A model generated the notes under the pieces. It made no database searches, was not told the origin of the DNA, and was given only the letters and a program-made list of their open reading frames with translations. 32,324 nucleotides of DNA from Rickettsiales bacterium (GTDB lineage Bacteria > Pseudomonadota > Alphaproteobacteria > Rickettsiales > Rickettsiaceae): NCBI GenBank assembly GCA_947454145.1, contig CANGIW010000008.1, positions 1 to 32,324 of the forward strand. Reading direction: 5' to 3'. Every line of letters begins with the position of its first letter. Position 1 is the first letter of the stretch. The position numbers and the translations under genes are program-made. This document shows positions 24,925-32,324 of the stretch, one piece after another.

Positions 24925-27630
24925 CTATTCCTGTGAATTTTCTAAATTTTCATTTTCAACAACTAATGATGCAGACACAACCTTTTCTTTGTCTGAAGTT
25001 TTAAATAATATTACACCACTAGTATTACGGCCGGTGATACGAACATTATCAAGCTTAGATCTTATCATTTTGCCGCCATTAGTTATAATAATTAACTCAT
25101 CTGAATTTAATATTGGCATAGTAGTAACAACATTTCCAGTTTTCTTTGAAATTGCAAGATTTGTTATACCACTTCCACCTCTATTTGTAACACGATATTG
25201 ATATGCTGATGTGCATTTTCCGTAGCCTTTTTCAGTAACCGAAAGAATGAATTGTTCATCTTTAGCCATTCCTTCAATTTCTTTAAAGTTTAAATTATTT
25301 GTTGAATCATCTTCAAGTGATAATTGTAAACTTTTACTTGCACCTAATGCTATTGCTTTACGTTCTTCTAATGGAATAGTCAAATATAATTCGCGTTTTT
25401 CGGCGCTAGCCTCTGTTCCATTTAGAACAGTCATACCAACTATTTTATCGCCTTCAGCTAGTCTCATACCTATAACACCATCAGAGCTTCTGCTTTTAAA
25501 TACTCTTAATTTAGAAATGGGGAATCTTATAGCTTTTCCATAAAAGCTAGCTAAGAAAATATGATCTTCTTCTTTTGCAATTCTAACTCCAACAAGTGAA
25601 TCAGTGTCTTCTAAGCGAATCGCAATTTTACCATTAGAAGGTATATAAGAAAAATCAGTTAAGCTATTACGTCTTATACCACCAGAAGAAGTAGCGAATA
25701 AGATGTATAAATCTTGCCATTCGTCTTGATTTTCTGGTAAAGCTAAAATATTGGTAATTCTTTCACCAGGTTTCAATGGTAATAAATTCACCAAAGCTTT
25801 GCCTTTTGACTGAGGGGTTCCTAAGGGTAATTTATATAATTTTAAATAATAAACTTGGCCAGCATCAGAGAAAAATAACATTGGCGTATGTGTACTTCCA
25901 ACAAAAATTTCAACAATAGCGTCCACTTCATCCATTGTGGCTACAGCCATTCTGCCTTTACCGCCTCTATTTTGAGCTTTATAAGTGGAAAGATGCACTC
26001 TTTTAATATATCCACCTAAAGTTACGGTAACAAGCATGTCTTCACGATTTATCAAATCTTCAATATCGTAATTTCCTAGCTCCTGTTCCTCTATTTGAGT
26101 TAAACGCGGTGTAGAAAAGTCATTTTTAATTTTAATTAATTCGTCTTTAATTATAGTTAGCAATTTGTCTTCTGAATTTAAAATAGACAAATATTCTTTT
26201 ATGTCTTCAGCTAATTTGGTTAATTCTTGCTCAACTTTTTCTTTTTCCATGCCAGTAAGACGCTGTAGGCGCATCTCAAGAATAGCTTTAACTTGTTCTT
26301 CTGTGAATTTGAAATTTTGAGAGATATTATCATTAACGTGATTAGTTAAAAGTATCAATTTAACAATGGATTCGTCTATTTGCCATCTTTTAGCAAGCAA
26401 TTGTTCTTTTGCGTGAGCAGCATCGCGTGAACCTCTTATGATACTGATTACTTCGTCTATATTATCTATAGCAACACGAAGACCTATAAGAATATTAATT
26501 CGTGAAGTTGCTTCTCTTAATAAAAACATAACTCTACGATTCACAACTTCTTTCCTGAAAGTTATAAATGCAACAATAATCTCTTTAAGATTCATTAATT
26601 TAGGCTGACCTTTGTCTAAAGCCAACATGTTGATACCAAAACTGGTTTGCAATTGAGTGTAGCTATAGATTTGATTTAATACCACATTGGCATCAACATC
26701 TCTTTTAACTTCAACTACAACTCTAATGCCAGCCATATTAGATTCATCTCTAAGATCACTAATGCCCTCAATCTTTTTATCTCTAACGAGTTCAGCAATT
26801 CTCTCAACCATCTTGGCTTTATTAACCATATAGGGTATTTCGGTGATGATTATAGATTCTCTACCTTTATTCTCCTCTATATTTGCAACACCCCTTACTA
26901 AGATTATGCCCTTACCAGTATTATATGCATTTTTAATTGCTCTGATACCAATAATAGTGGAGCCGGTAGGAAAATCTGGTCCTTTGATTATCTCTGAAAG
27001 TTCATCTATTGTAATATCATTATTGTCTAAATAAGCACAACAACCATCAACAACTTCTCCAAGATTATGTGGTGGGATATTAGTTGCCATACCTACGGCA
27101 ATACCACCAGAACCATTAACTAATATATTGGGGAAAACAGAAGGCAATACTGTGGGCTCGTGCTCAGAATTATCATAGTTAGGCCTAAAATCAACTGTAT
27201 CAAAAGCTAAATCATGCAACATACTGTGAGAAACTTTGGCGAGCCTTGCTTCGGTATAACGCATTGAAGCTGCAGAATCTCCATCTATAGATCCAAAGTT
27301 ACCATGTCCGTCTATTAGTTTTAAACGCAAAGAAAATTCTTGCGCCATTCTTACCATACTATCATATATAGCTGAATCCCCATGAGGGTGATATTTACCT
27401 ATAACATCACCAACTACTCTTGCTGATTTTCTGTGAGGCTTATTAGAATGATAGCCAGACTCATGCATCGCGTATAAAATTCTTCTATGCACTGGTTTTA
27501 AACCATCTCTTACATCGGGCAGAGCTCTATTTACTATAACACTCATAGCATATCCTAAATATGCTTGCTCCATCTCTTGAGTAATGTCTACATTAACTGT
27601 CTTGGATAAATTTTGCGGATTGTCTAGCAT
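24925..27630 (-). CDS. gyrA: DNA gyrase subunit A
   Basis: Breaks and rejoins DNA to introduce negative supercoils, with GyrB. The 901-residue product has the winged-helix and tower core (about 1-500) and the six-bladed C-terminal DNA-wrapping domain. The catalytic Tyr is Tyr125 in [10 protein letters not shown]. The quinolone-determining region reads GDSAIYD with Ser86 and Asp90 (E. coli Ser83 and Asp87), the susceptible form. The GyrA box is QNRGGKG near residue 545, differing at one place from QRRGGKG. RNTSGV near the end is a blade motif. Start ATG at 27630. The gene heads a gyrA-ftsA transcript. Confidence 0.98.
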   Translation of the reverse strand: MLDNPQNLSKTVNVDITQEMEQAYLGYAMSVIVNRALPDVRDGLKPVHRRILYAMHESGYHSNKPHRKSARVVGDVIGKYHPHGDSAIYDSMVRMAQEFSLRLKLIDGHGNFGSIDGDSAASMRYTEARLAKVSHSMLHDLAFDTVDFRPNYDNSEHEPTVLPSVFPNILVNGSGGIAVGMATNIPPHNLGEVVDGCCAYLDNNDITIDELSEIIKGPDFPTGSTIIGIRAIKNAYNTGKGIILVRGVANIEENKGRESIIITEIPYMVNKAKMVERIAELVRDKKIEGISDLRDESNMAGIRVVVEVKRDVDANVVLNQIYSYTQLQTSFGINMLALDKGQPKLMNLKEIIVAFITFRKEVVNRRVMFLLREATSRINILIGLRVAIDNIDEVISIIRGSRDAAHAKEQLLAKRWQIDESIVKLILLTNHVNDNISQNFKFTEEQVKAILEMRLQRLTGMEKEKVEQELTKLAEDIKEYLSILNSEDKLLTIIKDELIKIKNDFSTPRLTQIEEQELGNYDIEDLINREDMLVTVTLGGYIKRVHLSTYKAQNRGGKGRMAVATMDEVDAIVEIFVGSTHTPMLFFSDAGQVYYLKLYKLPLGTPQSKGKALVNLLPLKPGERITNILALPENQDEWQDLYILFATSSGGIRRNSLTDFSYIPSNGKIAIRLEDTDSLVGVRIAKEEDHIFLASFYGKAIRFPISKLRVFKSRSSDGVIGMRLAEGDKIVGMTVLNGTEASAEKRELYLTIPLEERKAIALGASKSLQLSLEDDSTNNLNFKEIEGMAKDEQFILSVTEKGYGKCTSAYQYRVTNRGGSGITNLAISKKTGNVVTTMPILNSDELIIITNGGKMIRSKLDNVRITGRNTSGVILFKTSDKEKVVSASLVVENENLENSQE

Positions 27631-27708
27631 GATGTGCAGTTAAATTTTTATTTTGTTAATTGTCTTTTGCCTTAATATTATTTGTTAACTATCGACTCTA
27701 GATAAAAA

Positions 27709-27736
27709 AGTCTAATTTAAACGCAATGAACGTCAA
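27709..27736 (-). promoter_or_regulatory. Candidate promoter of gyrA-ftsA
   Basis: On the minus strand TTGACG (27736-27731), a 16-nt spacer and TAGACT (27714-27709) lie 79 nt before the gyrA ATG. Matches are 5 of 6 and 4 of 6. Confidence 0.4.
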
Positions 27737-27889
27737 CAACGCATTTATATTTTGCTCTTTTCTAGACTATAGTGAAATCTTTAAAATATATTATAACCTT
27801 GCTTTTACAGTACTATTTTAGACATAATAAGTCAAGATAGCGTTATTGTATACTTAACAAACAAGAAAATTATATTTCATCTTCTCTTA

Positions 27890-30448
27890 TTAAGTAATTT
27901 TTTTTGATTGTTGAAAAATACTAAGAATCGTAAATGGTATATTATAGGGGGAACACGAAATATAATCTATTCCAGATTTTAGCGCGAATGCAACTCCAGA
28001 TTCATCACAAGCTTGCTCGCCACACATACCAAATTTTAGCAACGGATTAACCATTTTGCCTTTTTCTATAGCAATATTCATTATTTCGCCAACAGCTTCA
28101 AAATCTATTTTTATAAAAGGATCGAAGCTATATAAACCTTGTTCTAGATAATTAGGCATAAATTTTGCGCAATCATCTCTTGAAAGACCATAAATAGTTT
28201 GAGTTAAATCGTTAGTACCAAAGCTAAAATAATCTACATATTTAGCTATTTTATCTGCAATTAAAGCAGCTCGTGGTAATTCTATCATAACACCTATTTT
28301 GTAATTTACATTCGCATATTCCAATGAAATAGACTTTATCATGGAAGAAGCTAATTCAATTTCTTTTTCGCTGCTTATAAGGGGCACCATAATTTCTAAA
28401 TTAATATCAATCTTATGCTTATTCTGTATTTCTTTTGCAGCGGTAAAAATTGCTCTAATCTGCATGTTATATATTTCTGGATGAGTAAGGCCTAAGCGGC
28501 AACCTCTTTTACCCAACATAGGGTTGACTTCAGTAATATTTTTTAGTAATTCAGCTAATTCATCCTCTTTAATTTGTAAATTATCAGCAAGTTCTTGTAT
28601 TTGCTTTTGAGAGGAAGGAAAAAATTCATGCAATGGTGGATCAAGTAGTCTGATATTGATGGTTTTGTCAGAGCCTAATAAATAAAACAGATCAAAATAA
28701 TCTTTAGAATGTAATATCTGTAATACTTCTAAAGTATCTTTTTTAAGATCCAGATCTTTAGTTAATATAGCTTTTTGCAAAAGGCGTAATCTTGAGATCT
28801 CAAAAAACATATGCTCACTGCGGCACAAACCAATACCTTTAGCACAAAATTTTAAAGCGGTTTTTAAATCGCTCACATTCTCTGCGTTAGCTTGCACTGA
28901 AATTTTATTATGGTCTTTTGCCCAGCTTATTAATTGATAAAATTCTGTAGAAAGTTCGGGCTTAGTTAACGATACATTGCCGTAAATTATGTTTCCGGTA
29001 GAGCCATCAATAGTTATAATTTCACCTTCTTGCAATGTTAAATCTCCAAATTTAATGCTAGTAGTCTCTTGGTTTATATTAAAGTTTGCTCCAACTACAC
29101 AAGCCCTACCGAAACCTCTAGCAACAACAGCGGCGTGTGAAGTAAGTCCGCCATTAGATGTAAGAAAGCCGGCGGATTGATGCATAGCTTCTATATCTTC
29201 AGGGCTAGTATCTTCGCAAACAAATATAATTTTTTCGCTTTTACCTAACTCGATGGCTTTTTTGCGGGATAATATAATTTTGCCACTAGCCCCACCTGGT
29301 GAAGCAGCAAGACCAGACCATATAATGTTTTCTGTACCGTTATATTCTACATTTGCGTGCATTATTTGATTTAACGATTCAGGTTTTATCATCATTAACG
29401 CAAACTCTTTAGAAATTTTCCCCTCGTTTACCATATCAACGGCTATTTTAATAGAAGCATTTGCTGTGCGTTTTGCGGATCTTGTTTGTAGAATGTATAA
29501 TTTAGAGTTTTCCACGGTAAATTCTATATCTTGAGCATCTTTGTAATATTCTTCTAATACGCTACAAGCATTTACTAATTCAAGATAAGTTTGGGGTAAT
29601 TTTATTTGCATATATTCGGAGATACTCAGCGGTGTTTTTATGCCAGCAACTATATCTTCTCCTTGCGCTGTAGGTAAAAATTCACCATATATTTTTGCTT
29701 CTCCGTTTGTGGGGCTGCGTGTAAATACAACACCAGTGCCAGAATTTTCACATCTATTGCCAAAAACCATAGTTTGTATTGTTATTGCCGTTCCTAAATC
29801 ATGACTAATATTTTGTAATTTCCTATAAATTTTAGCTCTATCGCTATTCCATGAATTTACGACAGCTATTATAGCGCTTATAATCTGTTCATAAGGATCT
29901 TGGGGCATTTCATAACCAAATTTACTAAAAATATTTTCTTTATAAGCTATTACTTCATCAATGTTAGCTAATTTTGGATGAATAAAATGCTTAGAATCTA
30001 TGCCAAAAATTGTTGTAGCATAACTTTCCAATAATCTTGCGTAGCTATCTCTTAGCAAATTTCCAAAAATAGTATTACTTGGGGTAAAATCTATAATTTT
30101 TTTATTTAATCCGACATTAAGAATAGTATCCATCATTCCGGGCATAGATACAGAAGCCCCAGATCTTACTGATACTAAAAGAGGGTTTAGAGTGCTACTA
30201 AAAATTTTCCCGCATAATTTTTCAAGAGACTGGATTCCGATTATCAATTGTTCAAAAAAATCTGGGGGTAATTTTTTATGTTGCAAATAATAATGACAAA
30301 AATCGGTGGTAATAGTAAAGCCCGGGGGAACTGGTAATTTTAATTTACACATGTCAGATAAGTAAGCACCCTTACTACCAAGGGTAGTGAGCATGTTAAT
30401 ATTTCCCTCTATATTTTCTTTGGAGAAGCTATATAGCCATTTTTGCAT
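27890..30448 (-). CDS. ppdK: Pyruvate, phosphate dikinase
   Basis: Interconverts pyruvate, ATP and phosphate with PEP, AMP and pyrophosphate. In rickettsiae it is thought to supply PEP and use pyrophosphate. The 852-residue protein has three parts: the ATP-grasp domain (about 1-340: SKGAYLSDMCKLKLPVPPGF; SVRSGASVSMPGMMDTILN), the swivelling domain with the phospho-His in GGLTSHAAVVARG (His438), and the pyruvate/PEP barrel (about 500-852), with GIGLCRSEHMFFE, IGVMIELPRAAL, FSFGTNDLTQ and GMCGEQACD (catalytic Cys). The length is slightly below the usual ~875. Start ATG at 30448. It is divergent from the tandem-repeat gene, with its own transcript. Confidence 0.97.
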   Translation of the reverse strand: MQKWLYSFSKENIEGNINMLTTLGSKGAYLSDMCKLKLPVPPGFTITTDFCHYYLQHKKLPPDFFEQLIIGIQSLEKLCGKIFSSTLNPLLVSVRSGASVSMPGMMDTILNVGLNKKIIDFTPSNTIFGNLLRDSYARLLESYATTIFGIDSKHFIHPKLANIDEVIAYKENIFSKFGYEMPQDPYEQIISAIIAVVNSWNSDRAKIYRKLQNISHDLGTAITIQTMVFGNRCENSGTGVVFTRSPTNGEAKIYGEFLPTAQGEDIVAGIKTPLSISEYMQIKLPQTYLELVNACSVLEEYYKDAQDIEFTVENSKLYILQTRSAKRTANASIKIAVDMVNEGKISKEFALMMIKPESLNQIMHANVEYNGTENIIWSGLAASPGGASGKIILSRKKAIELGKSEKIIFVCEDTSPEDIEAMHQSAGFLTSNGGLTSHAAVVARGFGRACVVGANFNINQETTSIKFGDLTLQEGEIITIDGSTGNIIYGNVSLTKPELSTEFYQLISWAKDHNKISVQANAENVSDLKTALKFCAKGIGLCRSEHMFFEISRLRLLQKAILTKDLDLKKDTLEVLQILHSKDYFDLFYLLGSDKTINIRLLDPPLHEFFPSSQKQIQELADNLQIKEDELAELLKNITEVNPMLGKRGCRLGLTHPEIYNMQIRAIFTAAKEIQNKHKIDINLEIMVPLISSEKEIELASSMIKSISLEYANVNYKIGVMIELPRAALIADKIAKYVDYFSFGTNDLTQTIYGLSRDDCAKFMPNYLEQGLYSFDPFIKIDFEAVGEIMNIAIEKGKMVNPLLKFGMCGEQACDESGVAFALKSGIDYISCSPYNIPFTILSIFQQSKKIT

Positions 30449-30633
30449 GTTAACTAAAAGTTAAACTTATTGGATACAGACATAATTAAATTAAGCGGTA
30501 TTATTATTTTTTTCAATATAAATTTCTATAATTTGGTCTTTATTTTTTAAAGTCTTTTTCATATAACAACTTCAGAATATAATTTTTTAAACACAATCCC
30601 AGGTTCATTAGTAATTATTAAGTTTTTTTTAAC

Positions 30634-30652
30634 AGTAAATCCAAGATTTACT
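30634..30652. promoter_or_regulatory. Perfect palindrome, possible operator
   Basis: AGTAAATC and GATTTACT are perfect inverted copies around CAA. No T-run follows on either strand in the right place for a terminator, so a protein-binding site for a dimeric regulator is the more natural reading. Confidence 0.3.
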
Positions 30653-30697
30653 CAAGTAATTAAAGAATTATAATAAAAAATACATCTTATTCTATAG

Positions 30698-30739
30698 TTT
30701 TACTATACAAATCATTAATTTTACTATACTATTCATTAA
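30698..30739 (+). repeat. 21-bp tandem duplication upstream of the tandem-repeat gene
   Basis: Two adjacent units (30698-30718 and 30719-30739), both TTTTACTATAC followed by TCATTAA after three variable positions. They match at 19 of 21 bases. They lie ~70 bp before the start codon and may be a doubled binding site or duplicated -10-like elements (TATAC). Confidence 0.6.
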
Positions 30740-30807
30740 TAAAAATAATTAACGAAAATTATTTAATACTAAATTTTATTTCACGTATTGTCTTTTTAAC
30801 ATGAAGT

Positions 30808-32324
30808 ATGGAAAACACAATTAATAATAGTTCTTATCTTATGCAATTATTTTTGAAACAACACTATCGAGTATTTTTTTTGATTTTCAGCTACATTACT
30901 TTTGCATTGTTAGTCTTTGAATCTAGTATGGCTTATTCTAGCTATGATGTTATAGGTGCTAATTATTATTACAATAGCAAGCTAGACTCAATTTCATCCT
31001 CTAATAAAAAAAATTTTTCCATACAATTACTTGAGAATGATGAAGGACAAATTCACAGCATCAATGATCTTAGCCAAAAAATTGACAAAATAGCTAACGA
31101 AAAAACCACTTTAGCAAAAGCTATATCTGTATTAGAAGAAGATACAGGGATTCAAGAGTTTTTAAAGTTTCAACCATCAACAAAGAATCTAGGTTTTACA
31201 AAAAAATCTTCAGAAGAGCTAGAAAAGGAAAGATTATATTTAGTTAAATTACAATTAAGTTATGATTTATCATTTGTTGTCGATATTTTGCAAAACAGAG
31301 AAAAAGATAGAGGGGTTATAATCAATAACAAATTAAATCCTGATAGTCTTGAGGAAGTTCAAATGTTTTTGGCTAAGAGTATGATAGTCTTAAGCAATGA
31401 AATTCTTGATAAAGCTAATAGAGATTATAATAGCGATGAAATAGAAGACATAAAAGCCAATATTTTAAAATTACAGGAGTTTGAATTATTAAATTCTAAG
31501 GATAGCGAACAAAATATTGGTATTTTATTCGATTCTTGGAGCGCAAGAATGAGAATTCATGAACAAGCTTTACAATCAGATCTTAAAGATACATTTGTTA
31601 AATGCCAAGTAAATTTTGATTATAATAAGGACTATAATTTCAACGATTTTCATGGGTTTTTTAAACAAGTCAGTACAAAACATAAAAATTATCAGCAATT
31701 ACAATTATCTTTTAATGCTTTAGATGACTTTAATAAAAAATATAGCCCTTTAAAAGATATTGTGGTAGCGGTAAATGAATTACCAAATTATGATAGTAGA
31801 ATACAAGAGCATCTCAGAAATAAATTGGCTAAAATTGTTGATACAAATGAAATAGACTTTGATTTAAATAGTGTTTTTACAACAATGAATTGTACAGATT
31901 TTTTAGATTTACCCGAATGTATGCATATAAAGTCTTTTTTTGATAAAGCCATTACGCAAAAAAAACCTTTCAAAGAAGTTACTGCAGAAGTACTCCAGGA
32001 TTTTTTTCATAAGCTAGAGGCTTACAAGAAACAATTGAAGCTTAAGAGCCAAGATACATTAAATAAGCTTGTAGACTTAGAAACAGCTAAATACAAAGTT
32101 GAAGCTTTAAAAACAACTCAATCACAACTTCAGAGCGATTTTAGTGAACAAAGTAGTGAACTAATATTTTTAACTGGGCGTATTCAAAACTCTTCCGGCA
32201 ACTCAGCCAGCATTGCCAGCATCGCTCAAGGAGTATTCACGCATGACAAGCTAGCTCAAGCTATAGCTCACTCTCCTGGTAATTCAGCCAGCATTGCCGA
32301 TATTGCTCAAGGAGCATTCACGCA
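30808..32324 (+). CDS. Exported tandem-repeat protein (3' end outside the window)
   Basis: An open frame from ATG at 30808 to the right edge, at least 505 residues. A hydrophobic stretch at ~21-39 (VFFLIFSYITFALLVF) followed by ESSMAYSS looks like a signal peptide with a long n-region, or a signal anchor. Residues ~60-460 are helical, charged and Gln/Lys/Asp-rich, with no family I recognise. From residue 464 a 27-residue unit begins (GNSASIASIAQG, then VFTHDKLAQAIAHSP), and a second copy runs to the window edge. No stop was found in the frame, which I translated line by line. An ATG at 30801 in another frame closes after seven codons. Exported repeat proteins in Rickettsiales are often host-directed; here that is inference. 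Confidence 0.7.
   Translation, partial: MENTINNSSYLMQLFLKQHYRVFFLIFSYITFALLVFESSMAYSSYDVIGANYYYNSKLDSISSSNKKNFSIQLLENDEGQIHSINDLSQKIDKIANEKTTLAKAISVLEEDTGIQEFLKFQPSTKNLGFTKKSSEELEKERLYLVKLQLSYDLSFVVDILQNREKDRGVIINNKLNPDSLEEVQMFLAKSMIVLSNEILDKANRDYNSDEIEDIKANILKLQEFELLNSKDSEQNIGILFDSWSARMRIHEQALQSDLKDTFVKCQVNFDYNKDYNFNDFHGFFKQVSTKHKNYQQLQLSFNALDDFNKKYSPLKDIVVAVNELPNYDSRIQEHLRNKLAKIVDTNEIDFDLNSVFTTMNCTDFLDLPECMHIKSFFDKAITQKKPFKEVTAEVLQDFFHKLEAYKKQLKLKSQDTLNKLVDLETAKYKVEALKTTQSQLQSDFSEQSSELIFLTGRIQNSSGNSASIASIAQGVFTHDKLAQAIAHSPGNSASIADIAQGAFT
32197..32324 (+). repeat. 81-bp in-frame tandem repeat, truncated by the window edge
   Basis: Unit 1 is 32197-32277. Unit 2 starts at 32278 and is cut at 32324 after 47 bases. 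Over the shared 47 bases only a few positions differ. The units are clearly richer in G and C than the gene before them. The total copy number is unknown. Confidence 0.85.

Larger units (their letters stand above)
30449..30807. other. 359-bp spacer between divergent genes
   Basis: No gene is recognised in this spacer. It must hold the promoters of ppdK (minus) and of the tandem-repeat protein (plus). Two structural elements are listed separately: a palindrome at 30634-30652 and a 21-bp tandem duplication at 30698-30739. Most of the rest is A/T runs. No convincing -35/-10 pair could be singled out. Confidence 0.5.

Noticed and set aside
32197-32324. CRISPR array at the right edge
   Set aside because: The units are contiguous, in frame and coding, with no spacer/repeat alternation and no cas genes.

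Overview
The window is AT-rich and gene-dense. Its genes point to an obligate intracellular alphaproteobacterium of the order Rickettsiales, probably family Rickettsiaceae. The clues are rickettsial-type citrate synthase, SdhCDAB, PPDK, GrpE/RNase PH divergent neighbours, a TadA gene beside a serine tRNA, very AT-rich codon use, and eukaryote-like or secreted accessory proteins. I cannot name the species from sequence alone. Both ends cut genes. The right end lies inside an 81-bp tandem repeat, which is where an assembly would be expected to break.

Layout. 1-388: 3' end of a beta-barrel outer membrane protein. 497-1430 (minus): grpE then rsfS, facing away from rph-truB-rpsO (1534-3444, plus). 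3726-5684: an exported, compact protein related to phosphoenolpyruvate carboxylase (PEPC), the most unusual gene here. 5851-7741: gltA and a Skp/OmpH-like chaperone. 8039-9381: a GST-family protein, rpmH and rnpA (rnpA probably begins with ATT). 9574-9810: a small basic protein. 10013-11711 (minus): cvpA then hemE. 11910-13357 (plus): a cation efflux transporter, tadA and tRNA-Ser(CGA). A second serine tRNA (TGA) faces it on the minus strand at 13571-13658.

13757-17885 is an accessory block: a 1022-residue leucine-rich-repeat protein (minus) with a candidate nuclear localisation signal, a 424-bp spacer holding what looks like a coding remnant, and an unrecognised charged protein. Housekeeping genes resume with sdhCDAB (minus, 17973-21314), tRNA-Thr(CGT), mreB-mreC (plus), then gyrA-ftsA (minus) and ppdK (minus). 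The last 1.5 kb starts an exported tandem-repeat protein that runs off the window.

Together the genes cover core information processing (ribosome silencing, S15, L34, tRNA modification and maturation, gyrase), energy metabolism (citrate synthase, complex II, PPDK), haem synthesis, envelope and shape (MreBC, FtsA, Skp), and a minority of probable host-interaction proteins (LRR protein, PEPC-like exported protein, tandem-repeat protein). I saw no CRISPR array, intact insertion sequence, rRNA or replication origin.
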